DNA of 64,000 bases from CAZLQR01 sp964366455 (GTDB lineage: Bacteria > Patescibacteriota > Microgenomatia > UBA1406 > GWC2-37-13). The notes beneath the pieces are model-generated. The model was not told the origin of the DNA. It saw nothing but the letters and a program-made list of their open reading frames with translations, and searched no databases. The DNA is taken from positions 11,796 to 75,795 of the forward strand of contig CAYISZ010000003.1 of assembly GCA_964366455.1 (NCBI GenBank). The letters are read 5' to 3'. Position numbers and translations under genes: made by a program. This document shows, in pieces, positions 16,680 through 25,643 of the stretch. Position 1 is the first letter of the stretch; the number at the start of each line of letters is the position of its first letter.

Positions 16680-16981
16680 TTATCCTTATTTTTCTCCAAC
16701 TTATCGAGACGAAATATTTTTACTCCAAAATAGACTACAAAGGCCACTATGACGAAATCGATAAGCGTGGAGATAAAATGCCCCCAGAGAATCGTGGCCG
16801 ATCCTACTTTAAATGAAGCCGACTGAAGTCCTTTTGTAAAACCAAGAAGAAGTCCGATTAATGGATTGACTACGTCGCTTACAAGCGAAGTAACCAGCTT
16901 CGATACTGATCCACCTAAGATAAATCCGACAGCCAATCCAACAACTCCCTTCTCTCTAATAAACTCGATGAATCCTTTCAT
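16676..16981 (-). CDS. mscL: Large-conductance mechanosensitive channel
   Basis: A 101-residue channel with MscL hallmarks: REKGVVGLAVGFILGGSVSKLVTSLVSDVVNPLIGLL (first membrane helix and pore) and a second membrane helix FISTLIDFVIVAFVVYFGVK, ending with a charged C-terminus. It opens under membrane tension to release solutes during hypo-osmotic shock. It is short in the periplasmic loop and tail compared with E. coli (136 residues). First gene of a two-gene operon with the pterin dehydratase. Confidence 0.92.
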   Translation of the reverse strand: MKGFIEFIREKGVVGLAVGFILGGSVSKLVTSLVSDVVNPLIGLLLGFTKGLQSASFKVGSATILWGHFISTLIDFVIVAFVVYFGVKIFRLDKLEKNKDK

Positions 16982-17046
16982 ACAAAAAACAGTATACCAA
17001 AAACTGATATACGACTCATCGAAATAGCAACTAAACTACGGCAATC

Positions 17047-17253
17047 TTACTTTGAGCAAGTTTTGCAGTCGTTTTTGTGAGTTGCCATCATATATAGACC
17101 GGACGCTCCAACTAGAACATATACCATCTGTCCAAGCTGTGAACCTGCGCCGAAAACCATATCAACAACGTTAAATTGAAATAACGCTACTGTTCCCCAG
17201 GTAACTGAGCCAACGACCATTAATAAGAAAGCAACCATGTGTAACCATTTCAT
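17047..17253 (-). CDS. DUF378 small membrane protein
   Basis: A 68-residue protein with two membrane segments and the DUF378 pattern GSVTWGTVALFQFNVVDMVFG; it ends with a CKTC motif. Function unknown. Unlike most neighbours it has a good Shine-Dalgarno site (AAGGAAGGTGAT, 7 nt before the ATG), so it is likely well translated from a leadered mRNA. Confidence 0.85.
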   Translation of the reverse strand: MKWLHMVAFLLMVVGSVTWGTVALFQFNVVDMVFGAGSQLGQMVYVLVGASGLYMMATHKNDCKTCSK

Positions 17254-17369
17254 GTAGTATCACCTTCCTTTCTGTGAGTCATACTCAATTTGATAGTAAC
17301 AGAATATAAACTATCATGCAATAACACCTTCTCGCTTCAGAAACAGGAGAAATTAGAAGTTTTTTTTGA

Positions 17370-17375
17370 TATAAT
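17370..17375 (+). promoter_or_regulatory. -10 element of typA
   Basis: TATAAT preceded by a T-tract and GA (extended -10 region), 45 nt before the typA ATG, so this gene has a real leader. The leader contains CTTCCTTCGGAAAG, a small hairpin just before the start. Confidence 0.55.
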
Positions 17376-17420
17376 AGAGCTGTACATTCGTCAATTCTTC
17401 CTTCGGAAAGAACAACGTAT

Positions 17421-19259
17421 ATGAATATCAGAAATATAGCTATTATTGCTCACGTGGATCATGGTAAGACCACCCTTGTCGATGCAATATTAAAGCAGTC
17501 ACACACATTCAGAGAAAACCAAAGAGAGATGGGACAAGAACTTCTTATGGACTCCAATGATCTTGAGCGCGAAAAAGGAATCACAATTCTTGCCAAGAAC
17601 ACGAGTATCCACTATAAAGACGAAAAAATTAACATCATCGATACACCTGGACATGCAGACTTTGGAAGTGAAGTAGAGCGCATTTTGAATATGGCAAGCG
17701 CCGCACTTCTTCTAGTTGATGCGGCCGAAGGTCCTCTCCCCCAGACACGTTTTGTCCTTAAAAAAGCACTCGAATCAAATCTAAAAATAATTCTTTTCAT
17801 AAACAAGATTGATAAAAAAGATGCGCGACCAGTTGAGGTTCTTCATGAGGTCGAGTCATTATTTCTAGAACTTGCCGATCATGCAGATATCCTAAACTTC
17901 ACCACAATGTACGGTGTAGGTCGTGATGGAAAAGCCTTCAGGGAACTCCCAGAACACTACGATGCAAATACACCAGGAGATCTAACCCCTCTACTGGACT
18001 TAATCATTGAAGAGGTGGAAAACGCTTCTAAAGATGAAGATAAACCATTTCAGATGCTCATCTCAACCTTAGACCATGATTCATATGTTGGCAGAATTTG
18101 TATCGGAAAAATTACGCGAGGAGTTCTTAAGAAGGGAATGAAGGTAGCTTTGGTTGACGAAACGGGTACGCTAGGTACATATAACGCAACAAAGTTATTC
18201 ACAAGTTATGGACTACAACGACAGGAAGTAGAAGAACTTCGAGCCGGCGATATTGCTGCCTTAGCAGGTATTCCAGAATTAACAATTGGCCAAACCGTCA
18301 CCGATCCAGCAACTCCTGATTGGCTACCACCAATTAAAGTCGAGGAGCCAACCATTAAGATTAAAATTGGCCCAAATACCAGTCCTTTCGCAGGTCGGGA
18401 AGGAACCTTTGTAACAACAAGACAGATCAAAGACAGACTACTTAAAGAATTAGAGACAAATCTTGGTCTTAAGTTTGAGTTGGACCCAGTCTCTAGCTCA
18501 TACATAATAAGTGGTAGAGGAGAACTTCATCTTGCGGTTTTGATTGAGACAATGAAACGCGAAGGATTCGAACTTCAGGTCTCAAAACCTCAGGTAATTT
18601 TTAAGGAAGTTGAAGGCCAAAAATGCGAACCTTATGAGGAGCTCACTATTGATGTTCAAAAAGATTACATGGGTGCGGTTACGGACGAAATAGGTAAAAG
18701 AAAAGGAAAGTTGATAAATATGCACACCGTTGGCGACACTAACATGCGCTTAATCTACAAGATTTCAAGTCGTAACTTAATCGGTGTCAGAAGTAAATTG
18801 CTAACTGCCACAAGAGGAACAGCGGTGATGAATACTTATCTTCTAGGTTATGAACCAGTTGGTACATATATGGAGAATGTGCGAAACGGTGCTCTTATCT
18901 CAACTCAGTCTGGCGAAACAATGGCTTATGGACTTGGGTTTGCACAGGAAAGAGGATCGATGTTTTACGGTCCTCAGGTTAAAGTATATGAGGGAATGGT
19001 TGTGGGAATGGCTAACCAAGATAAAGATATTGAAGTAAATGTATGTAAAGCAAAACAACTTTCAAATAATCGCTCTTCTGGAGAAGGAGTTAAGGTAATT
19101 CTAGAACCCCCAACGGTCCTAAGCCTTGAACAGTATCTAGACATCATTGGAGACGATGAACTACTTGAGGTAACGCCAAAAAGTTTAAGACTTCGCAAGC
19201 AATACTTAACTCTTACTCAACGTCGTGTAGAAAGTCGTCGCGCAGCTTCTTCGAAATAA
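17421..19259 (+). CDS. typA: Translational GTPase TypA/BipA
   Basis: A 612-residue ribosome-binding GTPase. G1 AHVDHGKTT (10-18), G3 DTPGHADFGSEVERIL, G4 NKIDKKDARP are all intact, followed by the EF-G-like domains and the BipA C-terminal domain (GLGFAQERGSMFYGPQVKVYEGMVVG, ending in TLTQRRVESRRA). BipA helps ribosome assembly and stress or cold adaptation. Length is normal. Confidence 0.97.
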   Translation: MNIRNIAIIAHVDHGKTTLVDAILKQSHTFRENQREMGQELLMDSNDLEREKGITILAKNTSIHYKDEKINIIDTPGHADFGSEVERILNMASAALLLVDAAEGPLPQTRFVLKKALESNLKIILFINKIDKKDARPVEVLHEVESLFLELADHADILNFTTMYGVGRDGKAFRELPEHYDANTPGDLTPLLDLIIEEVENASKDEDKPFQMLISTLDHDSYVGRICIGKITRGVLKKGMKVALVDETGTLGTYNATKLFTSYGLQRQEVEELRAGDIAALAGIPELTIGQTVTDPATPDWLPPIKVEEPTIKIKIGPNTSPFAGREGTFVTTRQIKDRLLKELETNLGLKFELDPVSSSYIISGRGELHLAVLIETMKREGFELQVSKPQVIFKEVEGQKCEPYEELTIDVQKDYMGAVTDEIGKRKGKLINMHTVGDTNMRLIYKISSRNLIGVRSKLLTATRGTAVMNTYLLGYEPVGTYMENVRNGALISTQSGETMAYGLGFAQERGSMFYGPQVKVYEGMVVGMANQDKDIEVNVCKAKQLSNNRSSGEGVKVILEPPTVLSLEQYLDIIGDDELLEVTPKSLRLRKQYLTLTQRRVESRRAASSK

Positions 19260-19315
19260 CGGAGTTCTTCTGTTCGCCTCAATCACGCCAAAATAGGCGT
19301 ATACTTAGAGTACAA

Positions 19316-19501
19316 ATGTTGTTTAGAGCTAAGGAAAAAACAAAAGCAAAAATTATTTGCCCTTTCTGTAAAAGCGAGATCTTCTCCGCACACAAGACAG
19401 AAATTTTTTACCAGAGCAGTTGGATAAATGGTTGTAATGATTGCTTCGCTCTTTCGATTAGCTCAGTAACAGGAAAAGAATTCCAGTCTAAGATCTATTA
19501 G
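19316..19501 (+). CDS. Small zinc-ribbon-like protein
   Basis: A 61-residue protein with a CPFC knuckle (residues 15-18) and GCNDC (about 40-44), the spacing of a one-zinc ribbon. Family not recognised. TATACT (19300-19305) lies 10 nt before the ATG, supporting expression. It is placed between typA and a hydrolase gene on the same strand. Confidence 0.65.
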   Translation: MLFRAKEKTKAKIICPFCKSEIFSAHKTEIFYQSSWINGCNDCFALSISSVTGKEFQSKIY

Positions 19502-19544
19502 CTCCCTTGACAGCAGACTCCAATAGTCCTAGTCTAATTCCATA

Positions 19545-20177
19545 ATGTCGTTAGTAGAGACCTCACCCCATCGCTCAGAACCCATGGAGATGGGACACCG
19601 CGGCCCCGTGGTCCTAATACCAGGACTTGCGGAACCAGATTTTTTCTTACAACCTGCAGCAGCATTTCTGGGGAGACATGGTAAGAAGGTTTCTTCCTCT
19701 GGGATTGGATTTAATTTAGGTAGACTCCGCCACGAAATCGAAACTTCAGAAAGACACCTGAGAGATACAGTGGATAGAAATGAAGAACCTGCCGTTTTGA
19801 TTGGTCATAGTATCGGAGGTTTATATGCGAGAGTACTCGCAATTAGAAATCCTGAATATGTACGAGGTGTTATAACGGTTGGTTCACCTTCTCATGAAAA
19901 TCCCTCCGCATCAGTAAGACCATTTAATGTAGTTGGAAATAAAATAAGAGTACTTCTTGATAGTATGCTTCGACATTTTATGGAAGAGCTTCAGGAGCCC
20001 ATGTCAGAAGGTGTTCTAGAACATCACATCCATTCTCCGTTAGATGTAGTAATTAATCATGCAAAACATTGCACTGATTCTATGAGCGAACACCATCGAG
20101 TTTTAGCTCCAAATCACTTGACATTAATGCTGAACCCATCAATTCTTAGAAAGATCGATAATATTCTGACAATGTGA
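19545..20177 (+). CDS. Alpha/beta hydrolase, lipase-like
   Basis: A 210-residue protein with an oxyanion segment VVLIPGLAEPDF and nucleophile elbow GHSIGG followed by LYARVLAIRNPEYVRGVITVGSP, the pattern of PGAP1/triacylglycerol-lipase-like hydrolases. A possible catalytic His is in the last third (APNHLTLM). No signal peptide, so it is probably cytoplasmic. Substrate unknown. Confidence 0.8.
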   Translation: MSLVETSPHRSEPMEMGHRGPVVLIPGLAEPDFFLQPAAAFLGRHGKKVSSSGIGFNLGRLRHEIETSERHLRDTVDRNEEPAVLIGHSIGGLYARVLAIRNPEYVRGVITVGSPSHENPSASVRPFNVVGNKIRVLLDSMLRHFMEELQEPMSEGVLEHHIHSPLDVVINHAKHCTDSMSEHHRVLAPNHLTLMLNPSILRKIDNILTM

Positions 20178-20191
20178 GATGCTTCAAAAGT

Positions 20192-20917
20192 TTACTTAAT
20201 ATCTTTCATCCAGTCGTGAGCTAGAATTTCTGCCTCACCGCTTTCAATAACTTCAAGAATTTTTTCAGCCACTAGCTGTGGAGAATCGCCCGCGGGTAAA
20301 ACATTATCTCTATCTTGAGGTGCTTCAGTTCTTGGCCCACTCATGACATTTTTTCCAAAGTTAGTATTGGTTATGTAGGGATAGACAACGCTAACCATAA
20401 TATTGTCTTTTTCTAATTCTGTTCGAGCAGTAAGAGATATCCCATTTAATGCTCTCTTCAAAGATGAATAAGCGGCAAGGTTGGGAATATTCATTAAAGA
20501 AGTTCCTGAGCTAATATTCACTATCGATCCTTCTCCATTTTTTCTCATATGCGGAATCACTTCTTGCATAAGAACCAATGGTCCTAGTAAATTTATCTGA
20601 AAAAGTTCCGTATACATTTTGGGGTCAATATTCTCAACCGCTATGTCATAACCAAGTCCCGCGTTGTTTATTAAAATGTCTACTCGGCCATAGTGCTCGA
20701 CAGTTTTTTTAACCAGATCTTTTACGGCTTCCAAGTCCTTCATATCTGTCTGAACTATAAATGAGTCCTTAAGCTGCTTAGAAAGAGTTTCTAATTTATC
20801 TAAGGAGCGTGCGGCAAGAACTACTTTAGCTCCGTGCTCTGTAAGAATTTTTGCAGTTGCTTCACCAATGCCTGAAGATGCACCGGTAACAATGGCAACT
20901 TTATCTTGAACAATCAT
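20192..20917 (-). CDS. Short-chain dehydrogenase/reductase
   Basis: A 241-residue classical SDR: TGASSGIG cofactor loop (11-18), NNAG, catalytic serine in NISSGTSL and YSSLK (Tyr-x3-Lys). The AARS sequence after the second strand suggests NADP preference. Substrate not predictable. TATACT lies exactly 6 nt before the ATG (20924-20929), so a leaderless mRNA is likely. Confidence 0.92.
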   Translation of the reverse strand: MIVQDKVAIVTGASSGIGEATAKILTEHGAKVVLAARSLDKLETLSKQLKDSFIVQTDMKDLEAVKDLVKKTVEHYGRVDILINNAGLGYDIAVENIDPKMYTELFQINLLGPLVLMQEVIPHMRKNGEGSIVNISSGTSLMNIPNLAAYSSLKRALNGISLTARTELEKDNIMVSVVYPYITNTNFGKNVMSGPRTEAPQDRDNVLPAGDSPQLVAEKILEVIESGEAEILAHDWMKDIK

Positions 20918-20931
20918 GAAGTAAGTATATC

Positions 20932-20985
20932 CTTCGACATTGCTCCCTTCAACTGTGCTCAGGGTAAACAGGACAAGTCAGGACG
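20932..20985. repeat. Dispersed CTTCGAC...GCTCAGGG repeat
   Basis: Contains CTTCGACATTGCTCCCTTC and AACTGTGCTCAGGG followed by ACAAGTCAGGAC. It resembles the element at 10071-10100, and both lie directly upstream of a leaderless leftward gene. Confidence 0.5.
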
Positions 20986-21003
20986 AAGTATTGAGGCAGA
21001 GTC

Positions 21004-21267
21004 TTATTTGGACTGCTCGGCTTCCGCCTCGCTTTCCATTTTTTTTAGTCTTGTGTAATAGTCTGGAAATTCATTCAGATGAGCAAGCGCTATTTTACCT
21101 GTTGTTAGAGAATCATCCTGAGTAACGTTCGTGTGTAGGTCGTGCGTTCCATGCTCAAGCTCTACGTCCATCCCCATTCTGAATTGCTCAACGTCGAACT
21201 TCGACCAATCAATTCCAAGTTGCTCGCCAATAGTTTTAGCTTCATCAGCTGTAAAAGATTTCTTCAC
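21004..21267 (-). CDS. DUF5661 family protein
   Basis: An 87-residue acidic, soluble protein matching DUF5661: FRMGMDVELEHGTHD, then TNVTQDD, TGKIALAHLNEFPDYYTRL. Family function is unknown. These small proteins are frequent in Patescibacteria and some phages. Confidence 0.82.
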   Translation of the reverse strand: MKKSFTADEAKTIGEQLGIDWSKFDVEQFRMGMDVELEHGTHDLHTNVTQDDSLTTGKIALAHLNEFPDYYTRLKKMESEAEAEQSK

Positions 21268-21294
21268 GATTCAATTCTAGCAGATTTAGGGAAA

Positions 21295-21858
21295 TTACTC
21301 TTCCTTTGAAGTATTTTCGGTGGAGTTGATTGGATCAACAACCGGAGTTTCTAAGATATCGGAAACGTCTAGGCCGTCTACCTCTTCAACCTTAGGAGTT
21401 TTTGCTACCTTGGCTACTTTTTCTACTTTCGCTACCTTTTCTATCTTAGGAGCCTTTCCTTTTGGAGCTCCATTTAGCAATGCCAGCACCTGATCTAGCT
21501 TTGCGTTAATCACATCTAATTGCTTGTTATTACTTGGCCCGCTTCCACCTTCTCGTGGGGCAAAATCTCGTCTTGGAGCACGATCGCCACCACGATCATT
21601 AAATCTTCGTGGCTCTGAGCCTCTATCTTTTGCGAAACAGTCGCTACATAACACTGGCTTACTTCCTGTTGGCTTGAATGGAACTTCGCAGTCTTTTCCG
21701 CAGTTACTACATACAGCATGATGCATTTCTCTATCTCCTCTTTGTCCGAAGTCACGACCTCCTCCAAAAGATCGTCCCCCACCTGATCGCGAGCCTCCAC
21801 CGAAGGATCTACCGCCACCAGATCTTCCACCTCTATCAAAATTTCCCATTGATACCAT
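21295..21858 (-). CDS. Zinc-ribbon, RGG-rich protein
   Basis: A 187-residue protein with three parts. First, an Arg/Gly/Ser-rich N-terminus (GGGRSFGG repeats) like RNA-binding RGG tails. Second, a zinc ribbon HAVCSNCGKDCEVPF with the partner LCSDCF about 17 residues on. Third, an acidic Lys/Val-rich C-terminus (KVEKVAKVAK). The CxxCxxxCEVPF ribbon is a recurrent Patescibacteria/Chloroflexi type of unknown role; nucleic-acid binding is likely from composition. Start could be 21858 or 21849. Confidence 0.72.
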   Translation of the reverse strand: MVSMGNFDRGGRSGGGRSFGGGSRSGGGRSFGGGRDFGQRGDREMHHAVCSNCGKDCEVPFKPTGSKPVLCSDCFAKDRGSEPRRFNDRGGDRAPRRDFAPREGGSGPSNNKQLDVINAKLDQVLALLNGAPKGKAPKIEKVAKVEKVAKVAKTPKVEEVDGLDVSDILETPVVDPINSTENTSKEE

Positions 21859-21912
21859 TATAGCAGGTTTGAGCCAGTAATCCGAGCATCTGGGTAAACA
21901 TGCTAAATAAAA

Positions 21913-22161
21913 TTAAGCTCTTAGTCTGCGACCAATAAAGATTACAACGCATGCGCCAAGTACTGCGACCATCATGCTATAAAGATTGAAACCCGTGACT
22001 CCTGATTTACCAAAGAATTCCATTATAAATCCTCCAACAACGGATCCAATAACTCCCATAATGATATCCATTACAAGTCCTTGATCTGAGTCAGACTTCA
22101 TAAACATTGATGCAATCCATCCAGCAATTGCTCCGAAGACTATCCAAAGTAATATGCCCAT
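21913..22161 (-). CDS. GlsB/YeaQ/YmgE family membrane protein
   Basis: An 82-residue protein with three membrane segments and the transglycosylase-associated signature GAIAGWIASMFM ... MGVIGSVVGGFI. Family members are stress-induced membrane proteins without known activity. It is the fourth gene of a leftward operon headed by a ribbon-helix-helix protein; 2 bp separate it from the YggT-like gene. Confidence 0.88.
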   Translation of the reverse strand: MGILLWIVFGAIAGWIASMFMKSDSDQGLVMDIIMGVIGSVVGGFIMEFFGKSGVTGFNLYSMMVAVLGACVVIFIGRRLRA

Positions 22162-22163
22162 AT

Positions 22164-22601
22164 TTATTGTGTCTCAACGTCCTTTGGAGTAATTGGATAA
22201 ACCATGTCTAGTAAATAAACCAAACCCCAGGCTACACAAAGATAAACTATACCTGCAATTACAGTTGTCCATTCAATCTGAGATATTCCTGTTACGGTCA
22301 ATCCAAGGATGCCTCTAAAAGGATCCGCAAACGGTGCCGTTATCGCATAAATGAAACTTGTAAATCCTATTGAGGAATTTGCCCCCAATGCCTTCAAAAT
22401 AAACCTAAAAGTTAGTAATACTTCAATAAAACCTAGAATGTACCAGATTACTTGATTGAATCTAAATATTGTCTTCTTTTTATCGTAGACTTTTTGAGGC
22501 GCCTCACCTTTTGCCTGAGGCTCAACCTGTTTAGTAGTCTTTCTAACAACTTGTTGAGGATTCTCGACCGTCGTCACTTCTTCTCTTGTTGTTTCTTCCA
22601 T
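22164..22601 (-). CDS. YggT family membrane protein
   Basis: A 145-residue protein with a charged N-terminal 45-residue region, then the YggT fold: IWYILGFIEVLLTFRFILKALGAN, FADPFRGI and a C-terminal membrane helix. YggT proteins are linked to osmotic stress and cell-division-site assembly in other bacteria, with unclear mechanism. Part of the stress/envelope operon 23135-21913. Confidence 0.85.
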   Translation of the reverse strand: MEETTREEVTTVENPQQVVRKTTKQVEPQAKGEAPQKVYDKKKTIFRFNQVIWYILGFIEVLLTFRFILKALGANSSIGFTSFIYAITAPFADPFRGILGLTVTGISQIEWTTVIAGIVYLCVAWGLVYLLDMVYPITPKDVETQ

Positions 22602-22629
22602 AATAATTTTAGGTACTAATTTATAATAT

Positions 22630-22956
22630 TTAGCTAATATTTCTGGTGCGCTCTTTCAATCTGACAATTTCAAGCTCAAGTTCACGGTTCTGCTTTACCA
22701 AGTCAGCTACAGTTCTTTTAGATTCTTTAATCTTCACGTCCTTACCATGTAATTTAAACGAGTTTGTAATTGAACCTACAATGCTCAGTATTGAAGATGA
22801 AAGTAGTCCAAGCAGCAACGAACCAGACACTATCAAGTACATTGGAACTTCACTAACAGAATAACCTAACAGAGTAATTGAAGCAGTTGTTGGATTTTGA
22901 GTTGCAAAAACCGCTGCAAGCATTCCGAAAATCACTAAGAGTATTAAAATTTCCAT
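22630..22956 (-). CDS. LapA-domain membrane protein
   Basis: A 108-residue protein with two N-terminal membrane helices and the LapA/DUF1049 pattern FATQNPTTASITLLGYSVSEVP, followed by a basic coiled coil (VADLVKQNRELELEIVRLKER). E. coli LapA works with LapB in LPS control, but here there is no LPS pathway in view. Located 2 bp downstream of the ribbon-helix-helix gene. Confidence 0.8.
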   Translation of the reverse strand: MEILILLVIFGMLAAVFATQNPTTASITLLGYSVSEVPMYLIVSGSLLLGLLSSSILSIVGSITNSFKLHGKDVKIKESKRTVADLVKQNRELELEIVRLKERTRNIS

Positions 22957-22958
22957 AA

Positions 22959-23135
22959 TTAAACTTTCTTTAGTTGAACCTTTTTTATAACGGTAGCTGT
23001 TGGCAAGTATTTGATTAGAGCCTTTTCAACAAGAATTGTAAGCGTTAAGTCCTCAACAACGGCTTGCGCTCTAGCTTGTTTAGCTAAGGAAGGATTGAGA
23101 AAAAGAGTTACTCTTTGTTTTGAAGTAGTTGACAT
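22959..23135 (-). CDS. Ribbon-helix-helix DNA-binding protein
   Basis: A short 58-residue ORF. MSTTSKQRVTLFLNPSLAKQ gives the beta strand and first helix, and EDLTLTILVEKALIKYL the second helix of a CopG/Arc-type fold. It begins the operon with LapA, YggT and GlsB genes and ends 2 bp before LapA, so it may autoregulate these membrane stress genes (inference). No toxin gene adjoins it. Confidence 0.72.
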   Translation of the reverse strand: MSTTSKQRVTLFLNPSLAKQARAQAVVEDLTLTILVEKALIKYLPTATVIKKVQLKKV

Positions 23136-23224
23136 ACTTCACATAGTACGACTACTTGTAGTGCTTGTCAACGCCAATATTGATTTGTGTTTCGTGTTTG
23201 CATAGCTGAACAATGAAGATTTTG

Positions 23225-23467
23225 TTAACTATCTAAGTTTTTCTTAACAACACCCCTGGGCCCACGCGTCTGTTTTCCAACATCTTTTTTTCCTTCTAGA
23301 CGACTGTGACTGGGAAACCTAGCTTTAGTTACCTCACTAAACCTTCCTCCTCCATCATACTCTTGGTCCTCTACGTCTCTTAAAAAATCTGCTGCGTCAA
23401 CCCATTTCCTACCTGGGACTATTGGATTTTTGGGTTTCTCTCTGCCCTTAGGGCCCTTTTCAATCAT
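23225..23467 (-). CDS. Small basic hypothetical protein
   Basis: An 80-residue, very hydrophilic, Lys/Arg/Gly-rich protein (PGRKWVDAADFLRDVEDQEYDGGGRF). No membrane segment, no recognised domain. Possibly disordered. Confidence 0.5.
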   Translation of the reverse strand: MIEKGPKGREKPKNPIVPGRKWVDAADFLRDVEDQEYDGGGRFSEVTKARFPSHSRLEGKKDVGKQTRGPRGVVKKNLDS

Positions 23468-23525
23468 ATGAGAGGCAGTTTAACACATATGTAGTCGAAG
23501 AAGTATTTTTGTGGCTATTATTAAT

Positions 23526-24596
23526 TTATTTGTGTTGGTCGTATCTTTCCAAGTAATCGGTGAGCTGTTTGTTGACTCGAATGAAAGTAGCGCATTTTGG
23601 AAACTGCTTCAGAGATCTGGCTCCAATATATGTTCCCGTACTTCTCATTGACCCAAATAAATCTGTAAGAAAGTCTTGTATTGGCCCTTTGTGGGGTATT
23701 AGCGTGTATCTTCCCTCAGCTGCACGATGAGTTTCTTTCTTACCATAGTGCTTTTTCATAGCATGATTACTGGCAGAACCAAAATATTCTTTGAATTTCT
23801 TTCCATCTCGTTCAACCGTCTCTCCAGCGCTCTCCTCAAACCCCGAGAACAATGATCCGCACATATTAAAGTCAGCCCCCGCACAAAATGCTTTTGAGAT
23901 ACAGGAAGGATACTGTTGTCCACCATCAGCTATTACTAATCCATTGCCTCGTTCACTTGCCAAACCATGTGCTGCATCGGCGCACTCAATAACAGCTGAA
24001 AGCTGAGGGTATCCTACTCCAGTCATTCGTCTTGTCACGCATGCGCTTCCTGGACCCAGTCCAATCTTAACGATATCTGCCCCAGCCAAAATAATTTCCT
24101 CTGTCATCTCATTTGTTACAACGTTCCCCGCTATTAGTATATGGTTGGGAAATTCTCTACGAACTTTTGCAATAATGTCTAGAAATTTATTTATGTAACC
24201 ATTTGGTACATCAATACAGATAAAAGAAAAGTTTTTCATAAGCTTTGCCTTCTGCATTGCCTTAAGTTTTTTTAAATCCTTTTCGCGGATTCCAATTGTG
24301 AAACAAACAAAGTCAGGATTGTCAAAATTCTTAAAGAATACTTTATAGTCATCAACATCGTAGTATTTATGAAAGGTAGTAATCATTTTGTGTTTAGACA
24401 AAATGTGCGCTAACTTAAATGTTCCGCAGGTTGCCATGTTGGCTGTCATTATCGGAATACCAGTCCAGATTTTTGGTGAGTGATAGAACTTAAGGGTTCT
24501 TTTTAGGGCTACGTCCTTACGACTCGTCATCGTTGACCTTTTGGGTCGGAGCAAAACATCCGAGTAGTCTAGTTTAATTTCATTATCTATCCGCAT
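23526..24596 (-). CDS. guaC: GMP reductase
   Basis: Reduces GMP to IMP with NADPH. The 356-residue protein lacks CBS domains and has the GMP reductase pattern: LDYSDVLLRPKRST, IMTANMATCGTF, catalytic Cys186 in GPGSACVTRRMTGVGYPQLSA, ADGGQQYPSCISKAF and MCGSLFSGFEES. This separates it from IMP dehydrogenase, which reads GSICTTR at the loop. It allows guanine nucleotides taken from outside to be turned into adenine nucleotides, fitting a scavenging lifestyle. Confidence 0.93.
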   Translation of the reverse strand: MRIDNEIKLDYSDVLLRPKRSTMTSRKDVALKRTLKFYHSPKIWTGIPIMTANMATCGTFKLAHILSKHKMITTFHKYYDVDDYKVFFKNFDNPDFVCFTIGIREKDLKKLKAMQKAKLMKNFSFICIDVPNGYINKFLDIIAKVRREFPNHILIAGNVVTNEMTEEIILAGADIVKIGLGPGSACVTRRMTGVGYPQLSAVIECADAAHGLASERGNGLVIADGGQQYPSCISKAFCAGADFNMCGSLFSGFEESAGETVERDGKKFKEYFGSASNHAMKKHYGKKETHRAAEGRYTLIPHKGPIQDFLTDLFGSMRSTGTYIGARSLKQFPKCATFIRVNKQLTDYLERYDQHK

Positions 24597-24642
24597 ACAT
24601 TTGTCTCACTAACGCCGACAGTATACTACAAACTTGTTTTGT

Positions 24643-25548
24643 CTACTCTTTTATCTGATTAGTTAGTTGTGAAGATATTTGATCGCTTGTGATAGCTTCC
24701 GTTGAAGCAGCATTTTTATTACTTAGAGAACTTAGAAATGTCTTGATATTATTTCGCTTGAGAAATCCAACGCCAATTAAAGTGCTTAAAACTACACCTC
24801 CACCAACCATCAACCATATCGCAGAATTACTTTCTGGCGTTGATTCTGTAACTTTAGTTTGAACTAACGCGAGGGTTGGAGTTGGAATTGTTGTTACTGC
24901 CGACTGTACTACCAGCTTTAGCGTGGGAGTCGGAAACATCTTTGTAGGAGTAGGTTTTTTTGTAGGAGTTGGCGTGGAAGTAGGTTTGTTTGTAGGTAGA
25001 ATGATTTTTTTTGGGGTGGGTGTTGGGGATGAGGTTGGAGAATTTGCCGGACACCAAGTCGAAGATGCCCCGTTGTCGAGAAACTCTTCAACTGTGTTTG
25101 TATCAAAATCGGAGTTCCAAGTAGTTGTGGTTACTTGTTTTTCCACCTGAATGCTTCCGCAAAAAAGTGTGAAGAGTTTTACAACGGCAAATTGATTATC
25201 GTTTCCCGCCACAAAAGCTCCGCGAACAAATGGTCCGCCAGTTATACAGGTTCCAGTTGTTGGATTGTCCACTGCGTCTTGTTCGCCTGAAGCACAATGC
25301 AGTCTTATCGATCTGCTAAGATTTGAGATACCCGTATAGTGAACTTTCACCCAACTTTCTGTGTTATTTGCGGTTCGAAGAAATAGTCTGTAATTAAACT
25401 CCCCTGGAGAATCCGTACTAATGGTCAACTCATCTACCCCTCCATACCCAACGCCAACATTAAATCTCTCCGACACTGCATAGCTTTGTCTACCAATGAA
25501 CAAACTCAATAGAAACAAAACTATGGCAAGAGTTGTGAATTTATGCAT
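24643..25548 (-). CDS. Secreted, membrane-tethered surface protein with Pro/Thr stalk
   Basis: A 301-residue protein: signal peptide (LAIVLFLLSLFIGRQSYA), an extracellular domain of about 150 residues with two or more cysteine pairs, a Pro/Thr/Ser/Lys stalk (PTPTPKK, PTSTPTPTKKPTPTK), a membrane helix (IWLMVGGGVVLSTLIGVGFL) and a short basic cytoplasmic tail. The stalk is coded by repetitive sequence. Ligand or role unknown. Confidence 0.75.
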   Translation of the reverse strand: MHKFTTLAIVLFLLSLFIGRQSYAVSERFNVGVGYGGVDELTISTDSPGEFNYRLFLRTANNTESWVKVHYTGISNLSRSIRLHCASGEQDAVDNPTTGTCITGGPFVRGAFVAGNDNQFAVVKLFTLFCGSIQVEKQVTTTTWNSDFDTNTVEEFLDNGASSTWCPANSPTSSPTPTPKKIILPTNKPTSTPTPTKKPTPTKMFPTPTLKLVVQSAVTTIPTPTLALVQTKVTESTPESNSAIWLMVGGGVVLSTLIGVGFLKRNNIKTFLSSLSNKNAASTEAITSDQISSQLTNQIKE

Positions 25549-25643
25549 ATCTAATAGTTACTTTCATTATATTACTGATCTCTTCCGAAACAATGAAGAG
25601 TCGCGAACAAATATCCCAACCTGATCCGCGTGGTCAATAAATC

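Noticed and set aside
22959..23135. Antitoxin of a toxin-antitoxin pair
   Set aside because: Ribbon-helix-helix folds are common in antitoxins, but the neighbouring genes are LapA, YggT and GlsB-like membrane proteins and no toxin is present.
23526..24596. IMP dehydrogenase
   Set aside because: No CBS domains, and the catalytic loop GPGSACVTRRMTGVG is of GMP reductase type.
24923..25150. Plus-strand Gly/Val-rich ORF
   Set aside because: Antisense of the Pro/Thr stalk codons of the surface protein.
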